In this document: one piece after another, positions 44,001 to 50,361 of the stretch
How the letters are laid out: each line of letters starts with the position of its first letter
Numbering within the stretch: the stretch's first letter is position 1
Virus record (IMG/VR): IMGVR_UViG_3300024518_002836
Location: 1-64,000 of that record
Source of the DNA: a virus
DNA: 64,000 bases
Reading direction: 5' to 3' (one strand)
Translations under genes and position numbers: made by a program
The notes under the pieces: model-generated
The model's database searches: none
Told to the model about the DNA's origin: nothing
Seen by the model: only the letters and a program-made list of their open reading frames with translations

Positions 44001-44252
44001 TTATTTTAACTCTTTCTCTAATTTCTCTTGAACCTTTTTTGCTTCTCTAAGAAAGTTCTCTATAATGGATATTGGATTATTAATTCTTAAAATTCGCGGT
44101 TCTTCAGGTCTACCTTTTTCTAATTCCTCTAAAACATTTTCAATTGCACTTATAATATTAGGCATTCTTGATTTAACTTTAAGCGAACTTACTTTATCAT
44201 GTAAGAAATCATTTTCTGAATACTCTTTTTTGATTGAATCTTTCCAATTCAT
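44001..44252 (-). CDS. First gene of the late operon: tagged protein (MNWKDSIK)
   Basis: An 83-residue helical protein. ATG 44252 follows GGTGATTTTA. Helices follow the tag (RMPNIISAIENVLEELEKG, NPISIIENFLREAKKVQEKLE). It is the first minus-strand gene after the divergent regulatory region, so the promoter for the whole 44-kb late operon should lie just to its right. Confidence 0.65.
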   Translation of the reverse strand: MNWKDSIKKEYSENDFLHDKVSSLKVKSRMPNIISAIENVLEELEKGRPEEPRILRINNPISIIENFLREAKKVQEKLEKELK

Positions 44253-44759
44253 TAAAATCACCTTTATTTTTCAAATTTTGGGCTGTAATTTATGAGGGAC
44301 TAGCAAAATCTTTTTTGGGCTATTGATTCTATTTCCAGGATAAGGATACATTGATTCAACTAAGGATGAACATAACTAGGGGTATTGTTTGTTTGTAATG
44401 GTCTAGATTAGTGGGCCAAAGTATCGTTAAAGTATAGTATGAGAGTAACATTAACCTAAGCGATGTTATACTAGAATATGAGTTAACTTAGGACGAAATC
44501 ATCATAGGAGGCATTAGGTATTAAGATGGCGGTTGAACGGGTAAGGTTTCTTTCGTTCATTTTGACAATTAGCCTAATTAGCCAATTAATTTCTTTTGAT
44601 TTAAAAATCGGTGCAAAGCATATGGTTGGGTTAAATACTCCAATCCGTTATCCAACCATATGGAATTAAGTGGCAGAGAGTCTGCGTAAAGCGGCTTATA
44701 TGGTGATGCTAAAATATAAGACGTAGCAGCGTCTGACACTGCCTTCCTTAAGGCTAAAG

Positions 44760-44867
44760 ATACGCTATTCGCGTATTTGCTACGCAACCATATGGTAAGT
44801 TGTTTGTGAACTATAATGAAATGAGAGAGTGAAACGTGAAGTTCGTAAGTATATGCGAATAGCATAT
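44760..44867. repeat. Repeat unit 1: two GAATA-loop hairpins around CCATATGG
   Basis: Hairpin ATACGC(TATTC)GCGTAT at 44,760-44,776 in minus orientation, CCATATGG at 44,788-44,795, then ATATGC(GAATA)GCATAT at 44,851-44,867 in plus orientation. The same head-to-head layout recurs near 48.65 and 49.65 kb. Confidence 0.75.
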
Positions 44868-44959
44868 GATGAAGAAGTTCCCGAGTGTAATTAATATGTG
44901 AACACATTGGGCTGGCTGTTAGGGTTTGGCGGAGTTACCTTATTAGGGGTCATATCTTT

Positions 44960-45011
44960 ATTAAGTATCAGCGTTATAATAACACTAATATCTTATAAAG
45001 GACCATATGGT
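44960..45011. repeat. Direct repeat DR-1 with internal hairpin (copy 1)
   Basis: This 52-bp element is about 88% identical to 49,758-49,810 and both end in AGGACCATATGGT. The arms TATCAGCGTT and AACACTAATA can form a stem with loop ATAAT; differences between the copies preserve pairing on the minus strand. Confidence 0.75.
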
Positions 45012-45073
45012 GGTACTTTGGTACACCCCATTATCAAGGTTAACAAAACCTATCTTATGCGGAGACACAAAAA

Positions 45074-45271
45074 ATGTTCTTTAATCGAAGAATCACAGCC
45101 TTGAATGTTGAATCAACATTCACACTCAAGATTGGGCACGACAGAAACATGAACTTGATTATCAAGGAATTGAGCGTAAAGGCGGATAACGTCGATGACT
45201 TGATTTTGCAGGTAAAGGATGCTTTGGAACAATTCAACGCCATGAAGGTTGAACAAATGCTAGGTGAATAA
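45074..45271 (+). CDS. Small beta/alpha protein
   Basis: A 65-residue protein with two strands (ITALNVESTFTLKIGHD, MNLIIKELSVKA) and a helix (VDDLILQVKDALEQFNAM). ATG follows GGAGACACAAAAA. First gene of a short rightward operon. Unknown function. Confidence 0.65.
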   Translation: MFFNRRITALNVESTFTLKIGHDRNMNLIIKELSVKADNVDDLILQVKDALEQFNAMKVEQMLGE

Positions 45272-45272
45272 G

Positions 45273-45413
45273 ATGATATGCAATCACATGAATTACACAG
45301 AATCAGCGCACGAACGAGCATGGAACCCAATGACAGGTATTGTTGAATTTCGATTCATTCAAATCTGCCTAGATTGTGGCAAACAATGGACTCTTGATAA
45401 TCTGGAGGACTGA
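45273..45413 (+). CDS. Small zinc-binding protein
   Basis: A 46-residue protein MICNHMNYTESAHERAWNP... with C-x2-H near the start and CLDCGKQW near the end, a likely C-H-C-C zinc site. AGGTGA lies 5 nt before the ATG. Resembles small phage zinc-finger proteins with a general Asn-His-Met start. Confidence 0.6.
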   Translation: MICNHMNYTESAHERAWNPMTGIVEFRFIQICLDCGKQWTLDNLED

Positions 45414-45415
45414 AT

Positions 45416-45595
45416 ATGAAGACACACGAAGAAATGCACGAATTGAGCCTAACCGAATTGAAGGACTATATTCAAGGCGTTTGGAGCCATCTTTATGATG
45501 CACAGGCAATCAGAGAGTATCGAGTAAAGATTGGCGAACCGAACCTATTGGCTGCACCGACTGAAGTTGAGTTTGAAGAAGAGGAAGAAGAATGA
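45416..45595 (+). CDS. Small helical protein with acidic tail
   Basis: A 59-residue protein; helix ELSLTELKDYIQGVWSHLYDAQAIREY, then a tail of Glu residues. The tail codons GAG GAA GAA GAA TGA also supply the ribosome site and ATGA overlap for the next gene. Unknown function. Confidence 0.6.
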   Translation: MKTHEEMHELSLTELKDYIQGVWSHLYDAQAIREYRVKIGEPNLLAAPTEVEFEEEEEE

Positions 45596-45681
45596 TTTGT
45601 GGTATTTGTGACGGTTGGATAATAAACACGCATAATTGGTCTGATGAGGAACAATGTGATTGTAAGGAGGAAGAGGAATGA
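45592..45681 (+). CDS. Very small four-Cys protein
   Basis: A 29-residue peptide MICGICDGWIIN...QCDCKEEEE with C-x2-C and C-x-C, a minimal zinc-binding knuckle. ATGA overlaps on both sides support translation. Unknown function. Confidence 0.5.
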   Translation: MICGICDGWIINTHNWSDEEQCDCKEEEE

Positions 45682-45836
45682 ATTATTATGAATTTATGGA
45701 AAGCCCACACCATGCTTTAGATGTTATTGCAGATTTAATACGATTTGAGGCATCACCTGAAGAACAAACCGCATGGCTTAAAGCAGTTATTAAATTAGGA
45801 TTTGTAGAAAACATGGAATTGGAGGAAGAAGAATGA
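45678..45836 (+). CDS. Small helical protein
   Basis: A 52-residue protein: MNYYEFMESPHHALDVIADL, then EEQTAWLKAVIKLGF and a Glu tail. ATGA overlaps with both neighbours. Unknown function. Confidence 0.55.
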   Translation: MNYYEFMESPHHALDVIADLIRFEASPEEQTAWLKAVIKLGFVENMELEEEE

Positions 45837-46021
45837 GTATATTTCAAAGGCAGCATTATGAGGCAATTGCGGAGTGTTGTGGTTACATATCTACCGTAAA
45901 GGGCCGTGAAATGGTCGTTGAGTCAATGATTAAACTGTTTGAGCGGGATAATCCTAACTTCCAACCTGATAGGTTCAGAGAAAGGGTCAAACAATACGCA
46001 GAAGGCATAATTATGCGTTAA
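45833..46021 (+). CDS. Small helical protein
   Basis: A 62-residue protein: a helix with EAIAECCGYISTVKGREMVVESMIK and the segment NPNFQPDRFRERVKQ, as in phage proteins whose end resembles a small DNA-binding helix. Overlaps its upstream gene by 4 nt. Unknown function. Confidence 0.6.
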   Translation: MSIFQRQHYEAIAECCGYISTVKGREMVVESMIKLFERDNPNFQPDRFRERVKQYAEGIIMR

Positions 46022-46037
46022 TAGAAGAGGGAAAGAC

Positions 46038-46163
46038 ATGAATGATTTTTGGATAATATTCTTAGTAACACTCGGTTTACTCGAAATAGTATTTTGGGCA
46101 GCAGCGTGGAGATATGCTAAGAAAGTGTGGCTTAGACTAATGGGGATTTCTCATGGGAAATAG
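46038..46163 (+). CDS. Small membrane protein
   Basis: A 41-residue protein: MNDFWIIFLVTLGLLEIVFW forms one membrane segment, followed by a basic tail (RYAKKVWLRL). GAGGGAAAGAC precedes the ATG. It overlaps the following gene by 11 nt. Confidence 0.55.
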   Translation: MNDFWIIFLVTLGLLEIVFWAAAWRYAKKVWLRLMGISHGK

Positions 46164-46482
46164 AGGTAAACGCAGTAGAGAGCGATGGGTTCCCAGACAG
46201 GAACAAAAGGGCTTAGACAAAATAGAACGACGAAAGATAGCACAGGAAGAAATTGAAGCAGAAGTGAGGAATGCTTTTTATTCAGTCGAAGGTGAATGTC
46301 GTTCATGTGGGTCAAAGGAAAATGTATTGGAAACCGATAAAGTATTAACAGGTGGAAGAAGACATAAATTATGTCAAGAATGTTTAGATTACATACTAAA
46401 AAAAGTGAATAAAAGGAGAGAGTTAAATGTGGAAAGCAGGAACAAAAATGGGAAAGAGCCTAAAAGCACGAACAAGGAGTAA
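46153..46482 (+). CDS. Zinc-binding protein, HNH-like or Zn-finger
   Basis: A 109-residue basic protein. ECRSCGSKENVLETDKV followed by RRHKLCQECLDYI forms a C-x2-C...C-x2-C pattern around 50-80, as in small HNH-type or zinc-finger virus proteins, though no HNH catalytic His is clear. Lys-rich at both ends. Confidence 0.6.
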   Translation: MGNRGKRSRERWVPRQEQKGLDKIERRKIAQEEIEAEVRNAFYSVEGECRSCGSKENVLETDKVLTGGRRHKLCQECLDYILKKVNKRRELNVESRNKNGKEPKSTNKE

Positions 46483-46540
46483 TGCGCTCCGAGAGGAAAG
46501 AAAAAAGCGTTATTTCGCTTCTTTTAAGAAAAAGATTTAA
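46427..46540 (+). CDS. Very small basic peptide
   Basis: A 37-residue peptide MWKAGTKMGKSLKARTRSN... in a different frame, overlapping the end of the zinc protein gene. AGGAGAGAGTTAA precedes its ATG. Almost half of its residues are Lys or Arg. It ends just before a terminator-like hairpin, which supports a real 3' end. Confidence 0.5.
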   Translation: MWKAGTKMGKSLKARTRSNALREERKKRYFASFKKKI

Positions 46541-46548
46541 TTCTTTTT

Positions 46549-46564
46549 CCCTTCGGGGTTTTTA
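46549..46564 (+). terminator. Small UUCG hairpin with T run
   Basis: CCC(TTCG)GGG followed by TTTTTAAT, 10 nt after the end of the small basic peptide gene. Short stem, but the T run fits a terminator or stable 3' end. Confidence 0.5.
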
Positions 46565-46629
46565 ATCCAAAGTATTACCTACCATATGGTAACACTTTGT
46601 TACCCCACTTTAAATCACCTGTTATCCTT

Positions 46630-47050
46630 CTTATTGTCCGTGGATGCAAACATGGACACGTTGTGGCTGAATAATCTCTTTATCAGAGATAAAGCACACG
46701 TCGCAGATTCCGTAGCCGGAACGACTTGAGCCAATCTGGGGAAAGTCAAGAATACTTCGGTATTCGCCTTTTAGCGAGGCCAGCGAAAACTCATAGTAAC
46801 GATATGGGGCGTGGTTGGAAGTAACCCTCGATTCTTTTTGCGCAAATCAAAAGAAACGAGATAGGGAGAAAACTTGAGAGAAGGCGCGTTAATCGGCGCG
46901 TAGCCTCTTCAACACCTACTTATCCCCACGGGATGAAAACAGTAGAAAGGTATCATACTGAGAGCAATTTTGGTCAATAGCGCTACTGAAAGAGTCATGA
47001 ATCTTTCAGATATCTTCGCACCGAATAGACACTTTGATGCAAACCTGTTG
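46630..47050 (+). ncRNA. Candidate large structured non-coding RNA
   Basis: About 400 bases without a convincing gene hold a chain of perfect or near-perfect hairpins: ATCTCT/AGAGAT, TTCCG(TAGC)CGGAA, GACTT/AAGTC, GAATAC(TTCG)GTATTC, GGTT/AACC, TTCTTTT/AAAAGAA, GAAGGC...GCCTCTTC enclosing CGCG/CGCG, and CTGAAAGA/TCTTTCAG. The G+C content is higher than in the flanks. The plus strand is assumed because flanking genes point right; the exact ends are unknown. No known RNA family is recognised (one stretch GGGGAAAGTC recalls RNase P, but other conserved regions are not found). Confidence 0.5.
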
Positions 47051-47207
47051 GATTCCTATCCCTTTCCTGAGAGTGCGTCTAAAAAATGTTTAGGGCAAAT
47101 CCTGAAGAACATTTATCGCTCTCTTCCCCGAAAAGACAAGATACCATCAACAGTCAACAGGCTAAGTAGTGCGGGCTTGAGGAAAAAAAAACAGGAGATG
47201 ACACAAA

Positions 47208-47570
47208 ATGACCAATTTCGTAAATATGACAGCACACCCAATCAACATCATGAATGACAATATGACCATTCCCTTTGTCATTGAACCGAGTGGTGAAGTA
47301 ATTCGTTTGGATGAAGAATGGAGCAACCGCGCTAACGACGAATCTGTTGAATTGAATCTAGAAAATGGTGAAATCTTCAATCTCACAATCATGCATTGCA
47401 AATACACGGCTTCTGGTAATATTCCTGAAAAGGTCGAAGGCACGGTTTACATCGTATCTGCGATGGTTGCAAATGCTTACCCATATCGAGAAGATTTCTT
47501 GATTCCCGCAAAGATGGTAAAGGACCACAATGGCCGCATTCGCGGTTGTCAGGCCCTTGCTCACGTTTAG
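47208..47570 (+). CDS. Conserved phage protein of the NxTxHPIxI family
   Basis: A 120-residue protein. It has FVNMTAHPINIM near the start, PSGEVIRL, then VEGTVYIVSAMVANAYPYREDFLIPA and KDHNGRIRGCQAL at the end. This layout (NLTPHPI, PSG, GTxYIVS, DLLxP, GRIxGC) is shared by many phage hypothetical proteins. Function not established. AGGAGATGACACAAA precedes the ATG. Codons are relatively G/C-rich, unlike its neighbours. Confidence 0.75.
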   Translation: MTNFVNMTAHPINIMNDNMTIPFVIEPSGEVIRLDEEWSNRANDESVELNLENGEIFNLTIMHCKYTASGNIPEKVEGTVYIVSAMVANAYPYREDFLIPAKMVKDHNGRIRGCQALAHV

Positions 47571-47641
47571 TGGGTCAGGGCCCCATTAAAACTCAAAGTT
47601 TTTAAGACCCATATGGTAGCACTTTGGAATAAATAAAATGT

Positions 47642-47694
47642 CCCCGTTCTCACTAACGAACAAATGCTAAGTTTGCTCGAAAGTGAGAATAGGG
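47642..47694. terminator. Two-sided terminator hairpin between convergent genes
   Basis: CCC..TTCTCACT pairs with AGTGAGAA..GGG, and inside it CGAACAAA pairs with TTTGCTCG. The element lies between the convergent genes ending at 47,570 (plus) and 47,713 (minus), so it can serve both strands. Confidence 0.6.
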
Positions 47695-47712
47695 TGGAGA
47701 AGGGAATTACCC

Positions 47713-48366
47713 TCACTCTTCTTCTTCGCCTCCGTCGGCTTCAGAAGATTCCGGCGCTGAAATCACCGGAATATGTCCATTCATGCTACCATCCCAACAA
47801 ATAGCATCGCTATCGCCATTGAGATGATTTCGGTAGTAAGTCGTGAGTCGAGACTTCATGGATTTGAGGAGAGTTGCCTCATATTCCTCCAAATCCTCGT
47901 ATGTTCCACCCCCGGACTTACCATGCTTCCGAACGATTTCACCATAAAGAGGGTCCGTCGCAAAAGGCGCAGCGAACGCTGCTGCATATTGCGCAGAAAT
48001 CGTTTGAATCGCCTGTTGGATTTCGTCGGGTAGGCTGCTTTCGCGGCCGCGCGAAATCGGGCTGTTCGGAAGCATCGCAAAAAGGTTCGTGATATTCGTC
48101 CAGAACCTTTTTCGGTTTTCGGGGTCATTTCGGCCTTGATTGAGATTCCATTCAATCACGGCTTGCATATCGCCTACGTCGTTATTCTCCAAATGAAGGA
48201 GAACCTTATTTTCGTTCTTTGACCATTTCTGGTCATCCATTGAGTAGTCTGCCATTTTCATCATCACATCCATTTGTTCAGTAAGTGGGATTATTCCCTT
48301 CTCCATTAGTAACTTTGGCGTGAGTTTGATAACGGGGAACATTACATTTGCCCAAAGTGCATCCAT
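47713..48366 (-). CDS. Acidic-tailed paralog family protein, copy A
   Basis: A 217-residue protein, the only leftward gene in this region. Residues 70-175 align with the 50,362 gene product: SPISRGRESSLP versus SPVRRGKKSNLP, then KHGKSGGG versus KHAKSGGG, with a matching helix before and after. It ends in Glu-rich EADGGEEEE. The start codon overlaps a CCATATGG palindrome (48,363-48,370), so expression may be controlled there. Function unknown; this family seems linked to the repeat zone. Confidence 0.7.
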   Translation of the reverse strand: MDALWANVMFPVIKLTPKLLMEKGIIPLTEQMDVMMKMADYSMDDQKWSKNENKVLLHLENNDVGDMQAVIEWNLNQGRNDPENRKRFWTNITNLFAMLPNSPISRGRESSLPDEIQQAIQTISAQYAAAFAAPFATDPLYGEIVRKHGKSGGGTYEDLEEYEATLLKSMKSRLTTYYRNHLNGDSDAICWDGSMNGHIPVISAPESSEADGGEEEE

Positions 48367-48370
48367 ATGG

Positions 48371-48823
48371 TTGTGGTAATAATGAAATTATACCTTGACT
48401 GAAAGGAATCCTTAATGAGGCTACTGGTATGTTAATTGTGCTATTCGCCCAATTCTTTTCATACCACCGCCATATGGTAGGAGGTTGTTAATGGTTTAGT
48501 ATATGATAAGGCCGTTAGGCTCATTGATACAAACCTTTAACTTCTGAACTAAGCGTTAGCGGTCCTTAAAAAAATAATTGGGGTAACTTTAACGGGCTAC
48601 GCCCGCAAGTTTGCTTTATCTGCTATTCGCAGATTCACAAATCAGTTACCATATGATTGTGTAACAAGATACGCGAATAGTGTATCGTATCCGTAGAAAA
48701 GAAAAAACTTTATTGGGGATTCGTTCCTCAACCTTAAATTCTTTAAAGGCAACCATATGGTAATGGAACTTTGTGGATTACCCTATAATAGCACAAAAAT
48801 CGTATTTACTGGAGCGAGTGAAA
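48371..48823. other. Intergenic repeat zone, about 450 bp, no gene seen
   Basis: Contains CCATATGG at 48,470 and 48,753, the variant CCATATGA at 48,651, one CTATTCGC half-element at 48,440, repeat unit 2 (48,620-48,686) and AGCGGTCCTTA at 48,553, which recurs at 49,420. It should hold the promoter of the leftward gene starting at 48,366 and of the rightward gene at 48,824. Confidence 0.6.
48620..48686. repeat. Repeat unit 2: two GAATA-loop hairpins around CCATATG
   Basis: Hairpin ATCTGC(TATTC)GCAGAT at 48,620-48,636 in minus orientation, CCATATGA at 48,651, and GATACGC(GAATA)GTGTATC at 48,668-48,686 in plus orientation. The stems differ from those of unit 1 but pair fully (one G-T wobble). 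Confidence 0.75.
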
Positions 48824-49210
48824 ATGAGCAGCGAACGACATGATACACGAAAGACAATGATTGAGGCAATCATCGAGGATAACGAACATCTCTCAGACGA
48901 GAAGAAAGAAGAATTGGCGAACCTCTGGGCAATCCCGGCAAATACCCCGGAAATGCAGAAAGCCATCTGGGACGGCACACGGCAGATTCTGAAGGGCGTC
49001 GAAGGTGTCGATATCAGCATCAATGCGAAAGAGGCCGAGTTTGCCGGAGTCAAGGACTCTATCATTTCTCACCTTCAGGCTGCATATAATGTATGCCCTG
49101 AGTTTTTCCTTCAGCGCGGCGTTAAGGGTGTTTATCTCCCCTATGACGATTCTATCGAAATGCCTAATTCAGTCTGGGATATCTTCATGGGACGACAGAA
49201 GAAGGCCTGA
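48824..49210 (+). CDS. Helical protein, possibly of the same paralog family (copy C)
   Basis: A 128-residue protein. TPEMQKAIWDGTRQILKGVEGVDISI resembles the segment before the S-P motif in the 50,362 product (ERVWDSIKSMIRGLDGSPV). ATG 48824 is 8 nt after GGAGCGAGTG; an upstream in-frame GTG is rejected. Relationship to the paralogs is tentative. Codons are G/C-rich compared with neighbours. Confidence 0.6.
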   Translation: MSSERHDTRKTMIEAIIEDNEHLSDEKKEELANLWAIPANTPEMQKAIWDGTRQILKGVEGVDISINAKEAEFAGVKDSIISHLQAAYNVCPEFFLQRGVKGVYLPYDDSIEMPNSVWDIFMGRQKKA

Positions 49211-49220
49211 CTACACTCAA

Positions 49221-49282
49221 GACCCCCCATACGACCGCAGAAGGGCAAATTGCCCTTCTGTGTGTCAATGGGGTGGTTTTAA
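49221..49282 (+). terminator. Strong rho-independent-like terminator
   Basis: CAGAAGGGCAA/TTGCCCTTCTG at 49,238-49,260 (11 bp) is nested within CCCCCAT/ATGGGGTGG and is followed by TTTTAATTT. It lies right after the stop of the 48,824 gene. Confidence 0.7.
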
Positions 49283-49300
49283 TTTCAAAGTGTAAACCTA

Positions 49301-49365
49301 CCATATGGATAGGAAAATTGAGGTCGGTGAGGCGAATTGACTAAATATGCGAATAGCATATAGTC
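49301..49365 (+). repeat. Repeat unit 3: CCATATGG plus GAATA-loop hairpin
   Basis: CCATATGG at 49,301-49,308 followed by GACTA-ATATGC(GAATA)GCATA-TAGTC at 49,339-49,365, a longer stem with one bulge. Confidence 0.7.
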
Positions 49366-49398
49366 ATTTAGCGTAGCGTGAGCCGTAGACCCGTATTT

Positions 49399-49427
49399 AG
49401 CGAAGCGGTCCGTAAGCGAAGCGGTCC
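49399..49427 (+). repeat. Tandem 13-bp repeat AGCGAAGCGGTCC
   Basis: Two identical copies at 49,399-49,411 and 49,415-49,427 separated by GTA. Part of the motif (AGCGGTCCTTA) also occurs at 48,552. Confidence 0.65.
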
Positions 49428-49516
49428 TTATTTTGGGGTCAATCAGTAGATTCAGTCGAAACAATAATGATTCTTAATGAATGCAGAATCATTACTCCTT
49501 CATCTTATACATGCAA

Positions 49517-49585
49517 CCATATGGTGAGTGGCTGTATTAAGTTATGCGTAGCAAATACGCGAATAGTGTATGGTTAACTTAATAC
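49517..49585 (+). repeat. Repeat unit 4: CCATATGG plus extended hairpin
   Basis: CCATATGG at 49,517-49,524. The outer stem GTATTAAGTTA (49,534-49,544) pairs with TAACTTAATAC (49,575-49,585). The inner part is TGCGTAGCAA then ATACGC(GAATA)GTGTAT. Confidence 0.75.
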
Positions 49586-49616
49586 AATGAACGAATGCCC
49601 AAATTAAGGTTTATTA

Positions 49617-49718
49617 ATATGCTATTCGCATATTAGCCTAAAGGCCCAACCATATGGTTAGTAGGCATTAAACTATTGCGAAGCAAATATGCGAATAGTA
49701 TATGGTATAGTTTAATGC
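49617..49718. repeat. Repeat unit 5: two hairpins around CCATATGG
   Basis: TAATATGC(TATTC)GCATATTA at 49,615-49,635 in minus orientation, CCATATGG at 49,650-49,657, then outer stem GCATTAAACTA (49,665-49,675) with TAGTTTAATGC (49,708-49,718) around TTGCGAAGCAA and ATATGC(GAATA)GTATAT. The outer stem differs in sequence from unit 4 but has the same length. Confidence 0.75.
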
Positions 49719-49757
49719 AATAAGACCTTAAAAAACAATTAAGGTCTAAACACTATT

Positions 49758-49810
49758 ATTAAGTATTAATGTCATAATAACATTAATATCTTATAATAGG
49801 ACCATATGGT
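49758..49810. repeat. Direct repeat DR-1 with internal hairpin (copy 2)
   Basis: Second copy of the 44,960 element. The arms TATTAATGT/ACATTAATA pair perfectly here. Ends with the same AGGACCATATGGT. Confidence 0.75.
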
Positions 49811-50361
49811 TGTTCCTGCGAGAGATGGCCTCTTTTGAGCGGAAAGCCTCTAACCCATCTAAACGCTATACCGAGAGCCACCAAAGAAAACTTACTCGAA
49901 TATGTTGGGTAGTAGGAAAGGGGTCAGCCCAATTGACATATACAATATCCTATACCATAGTGGATAAGATATAAGTATTGAATATAGTTATATTACGGGT
50001 GCGCGCAATTAGATTAGAATAACAGGGTTTTGACTAGGAGGGAGGTGTCACGCGTGACAATGTTCTGGATGAGTTTCAAACGAGTTTCAAAAGAAGGCTA
50101 AAGATTGTAATGGTTGAAAATGAATATAGTATTGAGTGGGCCGTGGTGCCGAAGTGGTGTGATATGGGGCGAAAGTCAGGGGTGCTTTGAATGAGATATT
50201 AGGGTGAACATGAGGCAGAATGTATCAATATCATGTGTATCAATGTAAAGCCTACACCTATTCCTTTATATGGCGTTGCGGTGAACGTGATTATGCCCCG
50301 CAACGGGTATATGATTTAGATAGATGATAATTAAAACACCAAACAATTGAAGGTGAAAAAG

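Larger units (their letters stand above)
44253..45073. promoter_or_regulatory. Divergent intergenic region, about 820 bp, no convincing gene
   Basis: It separates the leftward late operon from rightward small genes and must hold both promoters. It contains palindrome copies CATATGG at 44,619, CCATATGG at 44,656, 44,788 and 45,003, an 11-bp inverted repeat (CATATGGTTGG near 44,619 with CCAACCATATG near 44,652), two GAATA-loop hairpins, and the first copy of the 52-bp direct repeat. No confident TATA box was identified. Confidence 0.6.
49211..50361. other. Long non-coding repeat zone, about 1,150 bp
   Basis: Holds a terminator, repeat units 3-5, CCATATGG at 49,301, 49,517, 49,650 and 49,802, a 13-bp tandem repeat AGCGAAGCGGTCC at 49,399 and 49,415, the second copy of DR-1, a perfect 14-bp palindrome TGTCACGCGTGACA at 50,046-50,059, and TGTATC motifs at 50,221 and 50,235. 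Two tiny frames (near 50,060 and 50,110) start after GGAGGGAGG, but neither is convincing as a gene. Confidence 0.6.

Noticed and set aside
44578-44907. Minus-strand frame of 109 codons in the divergent region
   Set aside because: It consists of the palindromes and GAATA-loop hairpins read through; no ribosome site or family features.
44898-45104. Plus-strand GTG frame of 68 codons with a hydrophobic stretch
   Set aside because: It runs through direct repeat DR-1 and a CCATATGG site, which recur in non-coding DNA at 49.8 kb, and it overlaps the better-supported gene at 45,074.
46630-46930. RNase P RNA in the structured region, suggested by GGGGAAAGTC
   Set aside because: The other conserved regions of RNase P RNA are not found in the right order; kept only as an unassigned structured RNA.
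46970-47257. Plus-strand frame of 95 codons after the structured region
   Set aside because: No ribosome site, includes a hairpin (CTGAAAGA/TCTTTCAG), and overlaps the good phage-family gene at 47,208 in another frame. Likely non-coding, though a short gene cannot be fully excluded.
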